A stretch of DNA of 64,000 nt from Trichopria drosophilae (GCA_030407085.1 CM059586.1:29623501-29687500); one strand, 5' to 3'. Positions 57,301 to 62,054 are shown, numbered from the stretch's first letter. The notes: generated from the sequence alone by a model not told the origin. Numbers and translations: made by a program.

Positions 57301-60300
57301 TTTGATTTGTCGGTTTTTCGACCCGCACCCATAGTAACTGATAAAATACACTTTTCTCAGTGTCGTCTGTAAATCTCACTTAATATCTACATTTCAATAT
57401 CCATGATATTACCATTTCAAATCTTTAGATATTAATGCCTTCCATGCGTAATATCTGGTCTGTAAAACAGCTTTAGCTGTGGCTCGCCCTTTGGATTAAA
57501 GATGACATTACGTAACTTTTTGTACTAATAAAGACGAATTATATTTATTATTATTATTAGTAGTATCTACAGATTTTTACATGGTAATATCATTCAATAT
57601 CTACATTTTAACAGCATATTATCGTGTCAAATGTTTAGATTAATCTTGCTGGTTCTGCCCTTAATATCTAATTATTTGACACGGTATTATCATGAATATT
57701 AAAATGCAGGTAACAAATAATAATTCAATCCTGACAATAGCGTATCAAAAATATCACTCGTTATCTACAATTTAATATCCATGATGTTATAACGTGTCAA
57801 ACTTGAGGTATTAAGTATCCAAAACGCTAGTTTAATACATAAAGATTTGACACAGTAATACCCCGTATATTAAAATGTAGTTTAACATTACTGCATGAAC
57901 TATTTGGATATTAAACTTTGAAAACGTGATATTAAAACCTAAAGATTTGACAAGGTAATATTAGGGATATTATAATGCAGACATTAAATGTTAATGCTTA
58001 ACAGAAATATTTTACTCTTTAATATCTGCAGTATATCACTGTTTAATATCCTGTTTTCTCCAATACATTTCACGCCTTCTTAGAAATATTGTATAAAAAA
58101 AATATAAGAGGTCTTCTGTACGAATTTTTTGTTTTTATTACGTATTTTTCAATTTTTCTTTTTTTTCTACAGTCGCGATGCCGTGAAAAATTATTGAATA
58201 TTGCATTTTCTGTATTGAAGTGATTTTTAACCATTTTACCAAAAACGTTAGTATTATACAGTCTCGGTTATTTTTCTTATAACTCACGCATGTGTGAATA
58301 GGAGTTTCATCCGTTATGAATATTCATACAAGTTTACACCTTTTCAAATATTCTGCATTCAATTGCTTTACTTCTGTAAACGAGTTTATTTTCATTAGTC
58401 TCTTTATAACACCTATGTTATAACAATATTGCACTTGAAATTTATTGCCTATGGACACCGCCGTAAAGTATTATTGTTAATTTTATTTATATTTAATTGC
58501 TTATCACAACAAATTTTATGCCGTCGTCAGCGATACCTATAACCAGTGAATTTTATTGTTTCCAATAATCGCCAGCATTTTTTGTACATTTTATTTCCTT
58601 TTAACTGCATTTAAAGATTATATTTAGTTGCAGTTTAATTTTTCATTTGTTATGTTCCAGTTCATTAGTGAAAATGTTCACATTATTAAGATAATATTTT
58701 CCTTAGGGAATACTAATTTTTTACTAAAACTGTCAAAGAAATGTATATTTAGACATTTTGGACACAAAATATTGATTTTCATTCCTGAATATTAAAGAAA
58801 CTGTGCACGACATACTCAAAATCCTCAACCGCTATATTTACTTCCGACATTATAAAAGAGAATTGTGAAAATATAATGATCAATTCCAAAAGCGTTTTGT
58901 TAAACAATAATGTACAAATTTAAGGCATAACTATTTTTTACACCTGATGTATTGTCAACTAAGAATAACATTTCACCATCTCCTATTAAAAAGTGTGATC
59001 GGTTTTCAATGCATCCTACAAACCTTTGTTATCTTTGTAACTGCCGTTGAGCTGGACTTCGCCCAAACCTTGGGAGCTTTGCGAACTGCTCGATTCGTCG
59101 TCATCATCCGGAATGCTCGAGTTCAGTGTGCTGTTCAAAGTGTTCATCGAATTTAACCCCAGAGAATGGTTTAGCCGTGGGCTTAGCCGGACGTTCAATG
59201 ACATTGAAAGCGGCGAAGTGCCGGTTGAGTGTCTACGCGACTTTCGCCGTTCGTGGGAGTCCACCAGCGACTTCCGGTTTCGCAAAGTTTTCCTGTTGAG
59301 TTTAAATTCAATATGAAGTTTGAAGGAACACTCCATTTCCTGAGCTTTGCTTTCCCAATAGTCGCGCTAGCATTAAACAAAATGTTTCCAAAAACATGAT
59401 GAACTAACCTAATATTATCGTCGAGTTGCCGCATGGGTGAGCTCCTTTCGTTACCGTCTTCATGATGGAGGACCGCCTCGTAAATTTGAAACTGCCGAAG
59501 AAGATCGAGGTCGGTGCCTTGCTTCGACATGTACCTTTGGATGATCCCCTCGATGCCCTGCTCTTCCAGGCAATCGACCTGATCGTAATATGTGTCTTGG
59601 TCCGGGATCCCGTTCAGGCACTTGTTGACGAGGGTCGTAGCGTAAATCAGTAACTCCGTATCAGAAGCGTCGTAATCTTTGAGAAGCTTCATTACGTTGG
59701 TCCAGGGTATCATCCCCCGGGAGGTGTCGACGGATCGGATCGCGCGGACGAGGAGCAGGCTGTTAGTTTCCACATACTCCACAAAAACCAACAACAGTTT
59801 CAAGGCTGTTTTCACCACCAAACGAAAACGGCTGGCGATGAGAGTGTATAACCACTGGACGGTCTGACCATGCTCCATCACTCCATTCATCCCATCCACA
59901 TACAGCATGACCTGGCCCAATGCTGAAAAAGGTATGGATTTATATCAGCTAACTGACATGTCAGGAAGTTAAAATGACAAAAAACGTAAGAACTTCGTCG
60001 CTTGCGGGAAAAACGCCATCGGCGCCATCTGACGATATTTTGAGTAATGATAAAGTTCATAAATGTTAGGAGACTTTCTGAGTAACAGTCGTTTCTTACT
60101 ACTTTACTAATATAAATAGCAGTATTTTTATGCGAAATGTTCGAGATTGCATGATAAAATATACAATCCAGTAAAAAATAAAGATTCTGAATATAAAATC
60201 AGCAAAATGAACAAAAAATCATTAGTTAATGTATCGAAAAAACACTGTCTGCGCAGGATCTAGATTTTCGATCTCGGGGCGATCGATCCGTGAGTAATTT

Positions 60301-60427
60301 TACTCATCGATGAATACTTACCACGCAGTATGTAATTTTGGTAATTCTGGTCGGCCTCGTTGCCGACCTTGATGAGACACGCCAGCCCATCATTCTGAAC
60401 AAACTCGTGGACCAGGTCCTTGTCCTC
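5147..60427 (-). CDS. Fhos: FHOD-family formin (Fhos), 15 coding exons, 5' end outside the window
   Basis: Actin-nucleating/bundling formin of the FHOD subfamily. Joined exons (minus strand): 60427-60322, 59922-59409, 59292-59024, 53687-53556, 52458-52125, 47993-47351, 34522-34364, 32145-31963, 29228-29109, 27753-27619, 26415-26273, 21569-21302, 21193-21070, 13621-13454, 5220-5147; every junction is GT-AG and in phase, giving 1123 residues to a stop. Counting from the first visible residue: FH3/GBD about 1-205, Ser-rich linker 207-296, basic coiled coil 297-340, acidic linker 341-451, FH1 prolines 540-605, FH2 about 612-1000, DAD 1044-1100. Family knowledge: FHOD proteins are held inactive by DAD-FH3 contact, are opened by Rho-kinase phosphorylation in the C-terminus, and act in stress fibres and sarcomeres. 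Identification is by recalled similarity to FHOD1/FHOD3/Fhos; the exact joins and isoforms are inferred. The first exons, roughly 100 residues in relatives, are missing. Confidence 0.93.
5221..9692 (-). other. Fhos intron between alternative last exons, AT-rich
   Basis: No coding signal. Contains the GC-rich hairpin element at 6572-6722, dispersed GAGGTTATGTA repeats near 6200-6310 and 6890-7030, and otherwise very AT-rich sequence with homopolymer runs. The part near 9700-9947 would be 3' UTR of isoform A. Confidence 0.6.
6572..6722. repeat. GC-rich perfect-looking hairpin element (59-bp arms)
   Basis: Arms 6572-6630 and 6664-6722 are inverted copies starting AGTAGTGTAGCTATGACAGT, with only about five mismatches over 59 bases and a 33-base loop. 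It is far richer in G+C than the AT-rich surroundings. Because the arms are inverted, both strands read a similar Pro/Ala-rich peptide, which I treat as an artefact. The form suits a short foldback MITE; I could not define a target duplication. Confidence 0.8.
9693..9698 (-). promoter_or_regulatory. candidate poly(A) signal for alternative last exon A
   Basis: Minus-strand AATAAA about 250 bases after the TGA at 9948. Plausible for a short 3' UTR; the AT-rich context makes chance occurrence likely. Confidence 0.28.
9948..10003 (-). CDS. Fhos: Fhos alternative last exon A (tail [10 protein letters not shown]...)
   Basis: After acceptor TTTTTGTCTAG the frame reads, with one carried base, [18 protein letters not shown] and then TGA at 9950-9948. 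It has the same phase as exon 5220-5147 and the same leading Leu codon (T/TG), so it can replace it as the last exon after the DAD exon. It lacks the RRT site of the conserved tail but offers KRS and SRT. Evidence is the pyrimidine-rich acceptor, the phase, the basic KRSRTRE text that suits this place in the protein, and a stop followed by AT-rich sequence. It is short, so chance cannot be excluded. Confidence 0.72.
10004..13453 (-). other. Fhos intron with degenerate repeats
   Basis: No exon recognised. Just upstream (in transcript sense) of last exon A lie several GGTGATGG/GTGGTGATGG motifs (plus CCATCACCAC, 10030-10120). 10480-11450 is a diverged repeat series. A small GC-richer patch lies at 12410-12560. 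The small open frame at 12975-13169 reads as random low-complexity. Confidence 0.6.
10480..11450. repeat. degenerate repeat family with 'CGCCATTTTGAATTT' modules
   Basis: Modules of roughly 120-150 bases recur: a 'deeper than chance' run of AAAACCTNCGAGTAAC-like text, then a GCCATNTTGNATTTTGAAGATCTGA-like block (near 10880, 11110, 11250 and 11385). Related text lies at 43030-43160, 43740-43860, 45410-45690, 33060-33330 and 63300-63350, so this is a dispersed, partly tandem family. Confidence 0.55.
13454..13621 (-). CDS. Fhos: Fhos exon 14: DAD autoregulatory region, with doubled donor
   Basis: Encodes [17 protein letters not shown], then [20 protein letters not shown] and [31 protein letters not shown] is the amphipathic DAD helix that binds FH3; [13 protein letters not shown] is the basic stretch. 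In human FHOD1 the equivalent basic stretch holds Rho-kinase sites (RKRS, RKS) whose phosphorylation opens the protein. Acceptor TGTTTCAG/GTCGTA. Two GTAAGT donors lie nine bases apart: after 13463 (GATC) and after 13454 (TCTT). Both leave one base and stay in frame. I chose 13454 because it keeps the RKSL wording of relatives. Confidence 0.92.
14928..15299. repeat. palindromic MITE, family 1 copy A
   Basis: Ends CACAGAAAAAAGTGTTAAAA and the inverted AAGACTTTTTTTCTGTG; the arms continue inward with GCTTAATTTCAGTCTAAAAT text on both sides. It is the same element as 20451-20814, and a partial third copy lies at 14676-14760. Confidence 0.75.
16280..16350 (-). other. tRNA-like sequence (box A and box B), left arm
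   Basis: On the minus strand: GTTAGCCGATTGGTTAGG resembles an internal promoter box A and, 37 bases on, GGTTCGAATCC matches box B. The stems do not fold into a convincing acceptor stem and no CCA-flank logic is visible. I call it a tRNA-derived (SINE-like) module, not a tRNA gene. Confidence 0.45.
16441..16510 (+). other. tRNA-like sequence (box A and box B), right arm
   Basis: On the plus strand: GTTGCCCCTGTGGTTAGGTG and GGGTTCGAATCC, an inverted, diverged copy of the module at 16280-16350. It faces away from the left-arm copy within the same foldback. Confidence 0.45.
18448..18753. repeat. pogo/Tigger-like MITE, TA target duplication
   Basis: Left end CAGTAGTCCCTCGGTTATTC, right end (inverted) CAGTCCCTCGGTTATTCTAA, lacking TAG after CAG. 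Flanked by TA (18446-18447, 18754-18755). 306 bp, no transposase frame. CAGT-starting ends with TA duplications are usual for the pogo branch of Tc1/mariner. Confidence 0.8.
20451..20814. repeat. palindromic MITE, family 1 copy B, TA target duplication
   Basis: Inverted CACAGAAAAAAAAGTCTTAA ends, flanked by TA on both sides (20449-20450, 20815-20816). Closely matches 14928-15299 through its full length, including the internal GTCAATATTCAGGTTCGAAA. Non-coding, so it would have needed a transposase in trans. Confidence 0.78.
21070..21193 (-). CDS. Fhos: Fhos exon 13: linker between FH2 and DAD
   Basis: Encodes [20 protein letters not shown] followed by [20 protein letters not shown] and DG. 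The SDISDVESI block is shared with insect Fhos as I recall it; the Arg-rich end is less conserved. Acceptor CTCTTTCAG/GTCGGC, donor G/GTAAGA; phase 0 in, one base out. The next downstream exon is 7.4 kb away, so extra alternative exons may be missed. Confidence 0.88.
21302..21569 (-). CDS. Fhos: Fhos exon 12: end of FH2 domain
   Basis: Encodes [20 protein letters not shown], then [20 protein letters not shown] and [20 protein letters not shown], the last FH2 helices with the basic tail typical of FHOD. Acceptor CAATTGCAG/AATGTC, donor GAG/GTTAGT; two bases in, phase 0 out. The in-frame Met near its start is internal, not an initiator. Confidence 0.95.
21570..26272 (-). other. Fhos intron, no exon recognised
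   Basis: Mostly AT-rich. A GC-richer patch at 23080-23345 and another at 23740-23930 stand out; the 112-codon plus frame at 22851-23189 is Lys/Asn-rich and lacks recognisable features. A short (TA)n run is at 24300-24320. Confidence 0.55.
26273..26415 (-). CDS. Fhos: Fhos exon 11: FH2 domain
   Basis: Encodes [20 protein letters not shown], then [20 protein letters not shown] and GSIMMKVK, matching the coiled-coil/post region of FHOD FH2. Acceptor ATGAAG/ATCGGA, donor AA/GTAAGT; enters in phase 0 and leaves two bases, completed by the first base of the next exon. Confidence 0.94.
26416..27618 (-). other. Fhos intron holding one MITE
   Basis: AT-rich; the only structured item I see is the foldback at 27290-27476. 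Confidence 0.55.
27290..27476. repeat. palindromic MITE, family 2
   Basis: Ends CACGGGAAAAATAGGTAGTT and inverted AACTACCTACTTTTTTTCCG; arms share CCAGACAT and TTACTACTT-like text. Related sequence lies at about 56340-56515 (TTAGGTAGTAAAATTAACT, ...TTCCGTGCG). Confidence 0.68.
27619..27753 (-). CDS. Fhos: Fhos exon 10: FH2 domain knob region
   Basis: Encodes [20 protein letters not shown], then [20 protein letters not shown] and DLYSE, the highly conserved knob/helical part of FHOD FH2 that touches actin. Forty-five codons, phase 0. Acceptor GCGTTCCAG/GTGAAG, donor GAG/GTGAGC. Confidence 0.95.
27754..29108 (-). other. Fhos intron holding a foldback transposon
   Basis: Contains the GTCGG foldback at 28256-28483 and otherwise AT-rich DNA. 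The 107-codon plus frame at 28243-28566 is read through the repeat and is not a gene. Confidence 0.55.
28256..28483. mobile_element. GTCGGTTTTTTGAC foldback element, copy 1
   Basis: Left arm reads AGGTGCGAGTCGAAAA and AAAAAACCGACAACCGAAAAG; right arm has repeated TTTTCGATTGTCGG and ends TTTTTCGACCCACATCCC. Flanked by an imperfect 8-bp duplication (CCTTCACG at 28248-28255, CTTTCACG at 28484-28491). Same family as 57057-57330. Eight-base duplications occur with hAT- and P-type transposons. Confidence 0.72.
29109..29228 (-). CDS. Fhos: Fhos exon 9: FH2 domain with the GNxLN-equivalent motif
   Basis: Encodes [20 protein letters not shown] and [20 protein letters not shown]. The IGIFLNG segment stands where most formins have GN(F/Y)(L/M)N, with Ile in place of the first Asn; I recall the same change in fly Fhos. 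Forty codons, phase 0; acceptor CTGTGCAG, donor GAG/GTAGGT. Confidence 0.93.
29573..30509. repeat. large foldback, about 0.94 kb
   Basis: Ends AAAGTCCGGATTTGGATGTC and inverted TACAGATCCGGACTTTT. Arms share TCACGTCAAGTTTTTGACAT (left) and its inverse TTATGTCAAAAACCTGACGT (right), and further in CCTTAAAATGTT / AACATTTTAAGG. The loop (30030-30115) has TACTGGATAGTACTG-type short repeats. No open frame. Confidence 0.7.
30890..31034. repeat. decayed copy of the GTCGG foldback family
   Basis: AAAAAGCCGTCACTT, TGACTGTCAAAAAGCC and, inverted, TTTTTTAAATTCGGTTTTTT with GACATGTACCCC at the end. Clearly related to 57057-57330 but eroded; ends and target duplication not definable. Confidence 0.5.
31963..32145 (-). 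CDS. Fhos: Fhos exon 8: FH2 domain
   Basis: Encodes [20 protein letters not shown], then [20 protein letters not shown] and [14 protein letters not shown], almost word for word the FHOD FH2. Exactly 61 codons in phase 0. Acceptor AATTTTTAG/AAATTG, donor AAG/GTATGC. Confidence 0.95.
32146..34363 (-). other. Fhos intron, AT-rich, nothing coding
   Basis: Very AT-rich, with a stretch (33060-33900) of A/T runs and one copy of the dispersed CTCATCA-AGATTCTGAAGTCA type repeat. No exon or structured element that I can support. Confidence 0.55.
34364..34522 (-). CDS. Fhos: Fhos exon 7: FH2 domain
   Basis: Encodes [20 protein letters not shown], then [20 protein letters not shown] and [13 protein letters not shown]. 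The RSNAINIG block is the conserved FH2 segment after the lasso/linker. I chose the acceptor GTCTAG/AAACAG rather than the CAG six bases further in because it preserves the KKQQEMN wording I recall for insect Fhos and has a good pyrimidine tract. Phase 0 at both ends; the donor is GAG/GTAAAT. The intron before it is 12.8 kb, the largest here. Confidence 0.93.
36571..36657 (-). CDS. candidate 28-residue single-pass membrane peptide (smORF)
   Basis: I do not recognise it. The frame ATG...TGA encodes [20 protein letters not shown] plus eight residues (LARMNDMA). The middle 15 or so residues are strongly hydrophobic and flanked by His/Lys and Arg/Asp, as in small transmembrane peptides. Fourteen bases after the stop a donor-like GAG/GTGAGT lies on the same strand, and this stretch is somewhat richer in G+C than its flanks. 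It lies inside a Fhos intron in the same orientation. Random frames of this length are common, so treat it as a lead only. Confidence 0.18.
   Translation of the reverse strand: MVHHKPTNVFLVFFAILMLVLARMNDMA
38634..38836. repeat. palindromic MITE, family 3, TA target duplication
   Basis: Ends CACTGAGAAAATTTTCCTTG and inverted CAAAGAAAATTTCTCAGTG, flanked by TA (38632-38633 and 38837-38838). Inner arms share ATACTGTCT/AGACAGTAT text. 203 bp, non-coding. Confidence 0.75.
38855..39095. repeat. foldback adjoining family 3 MITE
   Basis: GGGTCACCGTTCAATTTGTAAAC at the left is mirrored by TTTGTTTACCAATGGAAAGC-TGACC at the right; inside, TGATCCTTATTTTCGATTTA and AACAAACGGACATATTTAAA pair imperfectly. 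It lies only about 20 bases after the previous MITE. Confidence 0.55.
39990..40270. other. GC-richer island in intron
   Basis: Sequence here is clearly richer in G+C than the intron around it, non-repetitive to the eye, and has CG dinucleotides. No frame with splice signals fits the Fhos phase. Could be a conserved regulatory block; I cannot test conservation. Confidence 0.35.
40691..40776 (+). mobile_element. 3' tail of a non-LTR retrotransposon, (TAAA)n end
   Basis: A GC-rich run (GGGTCGCGCCAAGAGTGATG ... CACCGGTCGTGGATAACA) ends in five or so TAAA repeats. Short 5'-truncated ends with a simple-repeat tail are typical of non-LTR elements. Family not identified; I infer it from shape only. 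Confidence 0.4.
41118..41717. repeat. 28-bp minisatellite, 21 units plus a partial unit
   Basis: Tandem units CATTATATGAAAC followed by TACCTTTTGAAGGAG or TTCTTTTTGAAGCAG. Almost every unit is exactly 28 bases (one of 27, one of 30). Units of the two variants alternate in parts of the array, which suggests higher-order duplication. A purine-rich run with ten G residues lies just before it (41031-41072). Confidence 0.93.
42050..42600. other. GC-richer island in intron
   Basis: About 550 bases, the strongest CG-containing island of the large intron. Overlapping frames on both strands are open but need a GTG start and lack acceptor AG, so I do not call an exon. Candidate enhancer or internal promoter (inference). 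Confidence 0.4.
44246..44302. repeat. interstitial telomere-type (TTAGG)n repeat
   Basis: Some ten units of GGTTA, interrupted in the middle by AAGTTAGTTTAGTTTGG. TTAGG is the usual insect telomere unit, so this is an interstitial copy. The rest of the stretch around it is AT-rich. Confidence 0.85.
46140..46460. other. GC-richer island in intron
   Basis: Single-copy-looking block with CG dinucleotides (for example GTACAGCCGCCACCGCGACA), about 0.9 kb before the FH1 exon. No supported exon; possible regulatory element. Confidence 0.35.
47351..47993 (-). CDS. Fhos: Fhos exon 6: linker, FH1 polyproline and start of FH2
   Basis: Begins [20 protein letters not shown], a hallmark FHOD sequence. 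Then come [20 protein letters not shown], an acidic stretch, and three short proline tracts ([27 protein letters not shown]), which form an FH1 for profilin-actin. After a Ser/Thr/Pro linker the FH2 starts at [19 protein letters not shown] and runs to [17 protein letters not shown]1 is short compared with Diaphanous-type formins, as is usual for FHOD. Acceptor ATTACAG/AATAGG, donor AAG/GTGAGT; two bases in, phase 0 out. Long plus-strand frames opposite it are artefacts of the GC-rich proline codons. Confidence 0.95.
48276..48308. repeat. (GA)n microsatellite
   Basis: About fifteen GA units in a row, ending GAGGG. Confidence 0.95.
50038..50720. mobile_element. probable dispersed repeat starting CAGGGTGTCCCAGAACTGGG
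   Basis: The opening text, the 'CAATAACTCGGC' and 'GAATATTTCTGAAGTTATGG' style phrases, and the low coding potential resemble a non-autonomous repeat common in insect genomes, as I recall. The right end is not defined. Confidence 0.4.
50875..51465. repeat. foldback element with a tRNA-like module in its centre
   Basis: Ends ACACGGAAAAAAATAATCCA and inverted TGGATTATTTTTTGTTTGTG. Arms share GAAAATCCTTGAAC and TGAGGATTTGAGAAAA (left) with their inverses on the right. The centre carries a tRNA-like sequence at 51140-51215. Confidence 0.68.
51140..51215 (+). other. tRNA-like sequence inside foldback
   Basis: Box B text GGGTTCGAATCT is clear; the box A region (AGCGTATGATTACCG) is weak and the acceptor stem does not pair. 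Best seen as a tRNA-derived module, like the pair at 16280-16510. Confidence 0.38.
52125..52458 (-). CDS. Fhos: Fhos exon 5: acidic/serine linker before FH1
   Basis: Starts [17 protein letters not shown], continues with [20 protein letters not shown], an acidic run ([10 protein letters not shown]), and [16 protein letters not shown] before the donor. It is unusually GC-rich against its surroundings. The acceptor has a long pyrimidine tract and ends GTGAG/GTTC; the donor is AG/GTAATA. I place it by open frame, splice signals and correct phase on both sides (one base in, two out). Overlapping plus-strand frames are shadows. Confidence 0.85.
52459..53555 (-). other. Fhos intron largely occupied by a composite MITE
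   Basis: The central half is the element at 52682-53206. The rest is ordinary AT-rich or mixed sequence. Confidence 0.6.
52682..53206. mobile_element. composite pogo-like MITE with interleaved palindromes
   Basis: Outer ends CAGTAGACCGTCGCTTATTT and inverted CAGTAGACTGTCGCTTATTT, flanked by TA. Inside, four blocks run A (52682-52838), B (52841-52962), A' (52963-53123), B' (53124-53206), where A' is the inverse of A and B' the inverse of B. Blocks B and A' also carry CAGTAG ends at 52841 and 53123. No transposase. Confidence 0.8.
53556..53687 (-). CDS. Fhos: Fhos exon 4: basic coiled-coil segment
   Basis: Encodes a short Arg/Glu-rich helix ([20 protein letters not shown] and then [16 protein letters not shown]) of the kind seen before FH1 in FHOD proteins. 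The acceptor is TTTCAG/TGGACG at 53687; the donor is GTGAGT after 53556. It is 132 bases long and one base is carried across each side, so it could be skipped without a frameshift. The intron on its 5' side is over 5.3 kb and filled by a palindromic repeat array. Confidence 0.86.
54255..54404. repeat. inverted repeat with GTCATGTGAC ends
   Basis: AGTCATGTGACTTTGC at the left and CACAGTCATGTGAC at the right bracket inverted GGCGCTATCTTT / AAAGATAGCGCC. A decayed foldback of about 150 bp. Confidence 0.6.
56690..57362. repeat. MITE-like element inserted in the array
   Basis: Ends CACAGAGAAAAGTGTTTTTT and inverted AAAATACACTTTTCTCAGTG. It contains the foldback 57057-57330 near its right end, so it was in place first. 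Target duplication not clear. Confidence 0.55.
57057..57330. mobile_element. GTCGGTTTTTTGAC foldback element, copy 2, with 8-bp target duplication
   Basis: Flanked by exact ATAGTAAC copies (57049-57056 and 57331-57338). The ends are GGGTGCGCGCCGAAAAACCG and inverted CGGTTTTTCGACCCGCACCC. Both arms are made of a roughly 20-base unit, AAAAAGCCGACAGTC / AAAAAACCGACAGTC. The frame read through it (VKKPT and LTVGF repeats) is a by-product of the repeat. Confidence 0.85.
57457..57560 (+). mobile_element. 3' tail of a non-LTR retrotransposon, (ATT)n end
   Basis: CTGTGGCTCGCCCTTTGGAT then TTTTTGTACTAATAAAGACG followed by an ATT repeat. The AATAAA just before a simple-repeat tail, about 100 bases, in the middle of an unrelated array is typical of a 5'-truncated non-LTR insertion. 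Confidence 0.55.
59024..59292 (-). CDS. Fhos: Fhos exon 3: basic then serine-rich linker after FH3
   Basis: Opens with a basic block ([20 protein letters not shown] followed by RHSTG), which is similar to the RRSRRHS segment after FH3 in vertebrate FHOD proteins. It continues into Ser/Leu/Asn-rich low complexity ending in [13 protein letters not shown]. The basophilic RRKS and RRHS motifs are possible kinase sites (inference). Acceptor CAACAG at 59293 side, donor GTTTGT after 59024; two bases in, one base out. It is separated from exon 2 by an intron of only 116 bases. Confidence 0.88.
59409..59922 (-). CDS. Fhos: Fhos exon 2: FH3 domain core
   Basis: The largest piece of the N-terminal FH3 armadillo repeat domain. 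Recognisable blocks are [55 protein letters not shown] and KGTDLDL-like [11 protein letters not shown], all in the FHOD order. The exon starts at TTTTTCAG/CA (59922), so the first codon spans the junction as Ala. It ends AG/GTTAGT at 59409 with two bases left over. Insect-specific wording appears in the loop with [20 protein letters not shown]. In relatives this domain binds the C-terminal DAD and supports dimerisation. Confidence 0.95.
59923..60321 (-). other. short Fhos intron, nothing notable
   Basis: AT-rich with normal splice ends; I see no other element. Confidence 0.7.
60322..60427 (-). CDS. Fhos: Fhos exon 1 in window: start of GBD/FH3 region
   Basis: Encodes [20 protein letters not shown] and then a [15 protein letters not shown] segment, nearly the same as the corresponding armadillo-like stretch of human FHOD1/FHOD3. 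The acceptor is TTTCGCAG before GAG, the donor is GTAAGT after CTGCGTG. It enters in phase 0 and leaves one base, so an upstream coding exon must exist; I found none up to 64000. It is part of the inhibitory FH3 (DID-like) domain that contacts the DAD. Confidence 0.93.
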
Positions 60428-62054
60428 CTGCGAAAGTATGAGAATGTTTCATTTTTATAAAATCGATATACTCCTAAATACACATGTTAATGCTAATGAA
60501 TACTTGAAGAAAACCGATTATTTTCAAGTTTATTTTTCTTAACGTGTATTCCGTTCTGGCCATTTTTTTGTTCGTTGAATTAAAGGACCTAATTCGTTCC
60601 TAAGTGTTTTAATGAATTTTCAATAAAAACGATATTTTAATGTTTGTTTACTGTTCATGCTTAATATTACGACTGGTCATTTGCTACATTTCCTAGCCGC
60701 CTGAATTAACTTTAAACTGTTGTATTTAATAAATTAATCTGAGGTAAAGGATTAACTGACAAGAAGCTTTGTTAATGTATTAATAATTGCAAGTGTAAGT
60801 TCAATCAACAACAAATTTCGTTTATCTTAATATCCTCTAAATAAAACGAAATATTTGGTAATGGCTAACAAACCGTTTGAAAATACTTATTTTGCAGTAG
60901 GGTGATTCAAAAGTATGGAAGAAGCAATAAATTTCGAGAAATTCTTTTTAAAGAAATGTTATTAAACAAAAGCTTTCAGATTTTTCCCTCGTTATTTGAT
61001 TGTAACCTTATATACAATATATGAACATATATATGAACTCGACCATGGCCTTGTCACTTTTCAAGGTCGACTTGACTATCATAAATATCCTTAGTTATAC
61101 CGCAAAAATGGAAATAGCTTAAATTGTTAATTCCAACAATGACCTTCACCATAACCTTGACAATAATTTGGTATTTACAGGATAAAAGTAAACATGAACT
61201 CCATCCGTTGATAAGCATGAAATATCAACAAGTTTTTGGTTTAGCATTTTTTATGAGCCCTGATAATCCCAAATCGTAAATTTTGACATCCATGAATGCC
61301 TTTTAAAAAAGTTAACCCATTGAATAGGAATAGTCCCATTAAAAAAAGGCAACTTCAGCTTGTAATGACCTTCAAGATCACAGGTGAATGACACTATGTT
61401 CGTTCTTTTTATTTATCCTGTAATTGAATATACGTTTATAAAACCCGGTTCAAAATTTGGAAATAATTGAGTATAGTCAAATGGTTTAGAAATTGAGCTG
61501 GTTGTGGTTTATGATATCCCAAATGTGCTGACAAATGTAAAAAATGTCGGTCCCCGAGGTAAAAGCTTTGTTTAAAGTTCACTGATATTTGATATTTCAG
61601 TCTTTTACAACATCCTTTGATGTAGCATTGATTTGTACTACATCACCGGTACTGAAAGAGGTAAGGTTGGGAATTCGCGTTCAAATTCTCTTTGAGGTCT
61701 AATATTTATCGTAATTTCTTAATTCTAATTTGTACCTCAATTTGATTATATGACTTTATGCGATTTTCAGTACTTTTGAAAATATATGTATTGAATTGAA
61801 TTGAAAGTGCCTTAAAACGACAAACAATTTCTGGCTTTATGTGTTGATCGCGTTCTTTACATTACGTCATACGACTTAATCACATAAAAGATATTGACAA
61901 TGGATAATGAAGATCATGAAGTCGAAGGACAAGTTACTGAACTACTTTAAATGAGCTTATTAGTGTCTAATGGTGTGCAAATCCGATCATTGACACTCCA
62001 CATGATGTACATTATTTTTGGGCATCTCCTTGACCCAATTGGAGGAGTAAACTA

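Larger units (their letters stand above)
55490..58055. repeat. degenerate array of palindromic TTAATATCCATGATATTACC motifs
   Basis: The motif TTTAATATCCATGATATTAC, followed by CGTGTCAAATCTTTAGATAT, recurs many times in both orientations at spacings of roughly 100-150 bases (55494, 55617, 55812, 56625, 57396 and others), along with the inverted TAATATCTAAAGATTTGACA. It is strongly diverged, is interrupted at about 56340-57362 and 57457-57560, and has no coding content. Confidence 0.8.
53688..59023 (-). other. Fhos intron filled by repeats
   Basis: Holds an inverted-repeat segment (54255-54404), a small GC-richer patch (54880-55160), the palindromic array (55490-58055) with nested insertions, then AT-rich sequence to the next exon. 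No exon seen. Confidence 0.6.

Noticed and set aside
57021..57332. VKKPT/LTVGF repeat protein
   Set aside because: Same reason: translation of the inverted 20-base units of a foldback element.
61640..61710. Possible tRNA-like GTTCAAATTC box B
   Set aside because: No box A at the right distance and no stem pairing; too weak to list.
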